NCBI RefSeq assembly: GCF_900142265.1
Contig: NZ_FRAH01000036.1
Span: 1 to 32,786, forward strand
Source of the DNA: Anaerotignum lactatifermentans DSM 14214
GTDB taxonomy: Bacteria > Bacillota > Clostridia > Lachnospirales > Anaerotignaceae
Direction of reading: 5' to 3'
Length of the DNA stretch: 32,786 nt
Shown: piece after piece, positions 32,531 through 32,786 of the stretch
Layout: every line of letters starts with the position of its first letter
Numbering within the stretch: the stretch's first letter is position 1
The notes under the pieces: generated by a model
Database searches by the model: none
Told to the model about the DNA's origin: nothing
Seen by the model: the letters and a program-made list of their open reading frames with translations, nothing else
Program-made: the position numbers and the translations under genes

Positions 32531-32594
32531 AAAAACCTCCTATGCTATAATTATCTTGAGTCCGCCAAGACACAAGAAAGCATAGGAGGTTTTT
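32531..32594 (+). promoter_or_regulatory. 16-bp leader stem sequestering the transposase ribosome binding site
   Basis: AAAAACCTCCTATGCT (32531-32546) pairs perfectly with AGCATAGGAGGTTTTT (32579-32594). The 3' arm contains the AGGAGG of the transposase, so translation would be strongly limited, as described for IS200. Confidence 0.82.
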
Positions 32595-32596
32595 AT

Positions 32597-32786
32597 ATGA
32601 ATAGTTTAGCACATACGAGTTGGGAATGTAAATATCATATTGTATTTGCACCAAAGTATAGAAGACAGGTAATATATGGAAAAATGAAAGCTGAAATAGG
32701 GAAAATTCTTAGAGAATTATGCGAAAGAAAAGGGATAGAGATCATAGCAGCAGAATGTTGTCCGGATCATATACATATGCTGATTC
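32597..32786 (+). CDS. tnpA: IS200-type Y1 transposase, N-terminal part
   Basis: The first 63 codons are in the window. They contain the KYHIVFAPKYRR block and CPDHIHML, whose His-Ile-His is the metal-binding HUH motif of IS200/IS605 transposases. The catalytic Tyr lies beyond the window. The start is ATG 32597, seven bases after AGGAGG. Confidence 0.92.
   Translation, partial: MNSLAHTSWECKYHIVFAPKYRRQVIYGKMKAEIGKILRELCERKGIEIIAAECCPDHIHMLI

Larger units (their letters stand above)
32472..32786 (+). mobile_element. IS200/IS605-family insertion sequence, left part (cut by window end)
   Basis: It lies directly after the tRNA-Leu terminator. A perfect hairpin with 8-bp arms (CCCCCGGC / GCCGGGGG, 32488-32506) is the expected subterminal palindrome recognised by single-strand Y1 transposases. 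It is followed by a leader structure and the transposase start. The exact left tip is not defined, since this family makes no inverted repeats or target duplications. Confidence 0.82.

Overview
The window looks like chromosome from an anaerobic Bacillota of the class Clostridia, probably a gut commensal. The reasons are strong AGGAGG-type ribosome binding sites, the gene families present (LUD protein, DUF1667, paired adenine deaminases, TnpV, cysteine-rich KTR protein) and dense intrinsic terminators. I cannot name a species.

Layout. 1-296: 3' end of an IS3-family insertion sequence. 317-4148: a LysR regulator divergent from a three-gene redox operon (cyclophilin-like membrane protein, a flavin reductase fused to an acetyltransferase, iron alcohol dehydrogenase). 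4167-4419: a terminator and five further stem-loops. 4435-6827: HAD phosphatase and ABC-F ATPase, minus strand. 6991-10774: a promoter, an attenuator-like leader and two tandem adenine-deaminase-family genes. 10861-12743: ECF sigma factor, its membrane partner and another membrane protein. 12828-19664: housekeeping genes (YaiI/YqxD, GNAT, DUF1667, alpha/beta hydrolase, LUD protein, TrmH/SpoU methyltransferase, DNA polymerase IV, metallophosphoesterase, cyclophilin).

19755-32064 is the most unusual part. It is a BlaI/BlaR1-type regulatory locus whose M56 protease gene (blaR1-like) is split by a 7.45-kb integrative mobilizable element (about 20875-28340). The element carries TnpV, an arsenic module (ArsR, ArsP-type permease, Cys-rich thioredoxin-like protein, ArsC, with KTR protein), a MobA/MobL relaxase with a candidate oriT, an excisionase, an XRE regulator and a tyrosine recombinase. 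A 13-bp imperfect repeat flanks it; collapsing the repeat restores an uninterrupted M56 reading frame.

Beyond the element lie BlaI and a secreted or anchored protein that fuses a penicillin-binding transpeptidase fold, with all three catalytic motifs lost, to a thioredoxin domain with a CAAC site. Then come a TraX-like gene broken by three in-frame stops, a 47-residue membrane peptide and a secreted Cys-containing protein. TACTAC-N4-GTAG operators lie before blaI, the pseudo-PBP/thioredoxin gene and the secreted-protein gene, which suggests one BlaI regulon. I consider this the best candidate for an undescribed system. The window ends with tRNA-Leu(CAA) and the start of an IS200-type insertion sequence whose transposase ribosome binding site is buried in a 16-bp stem.
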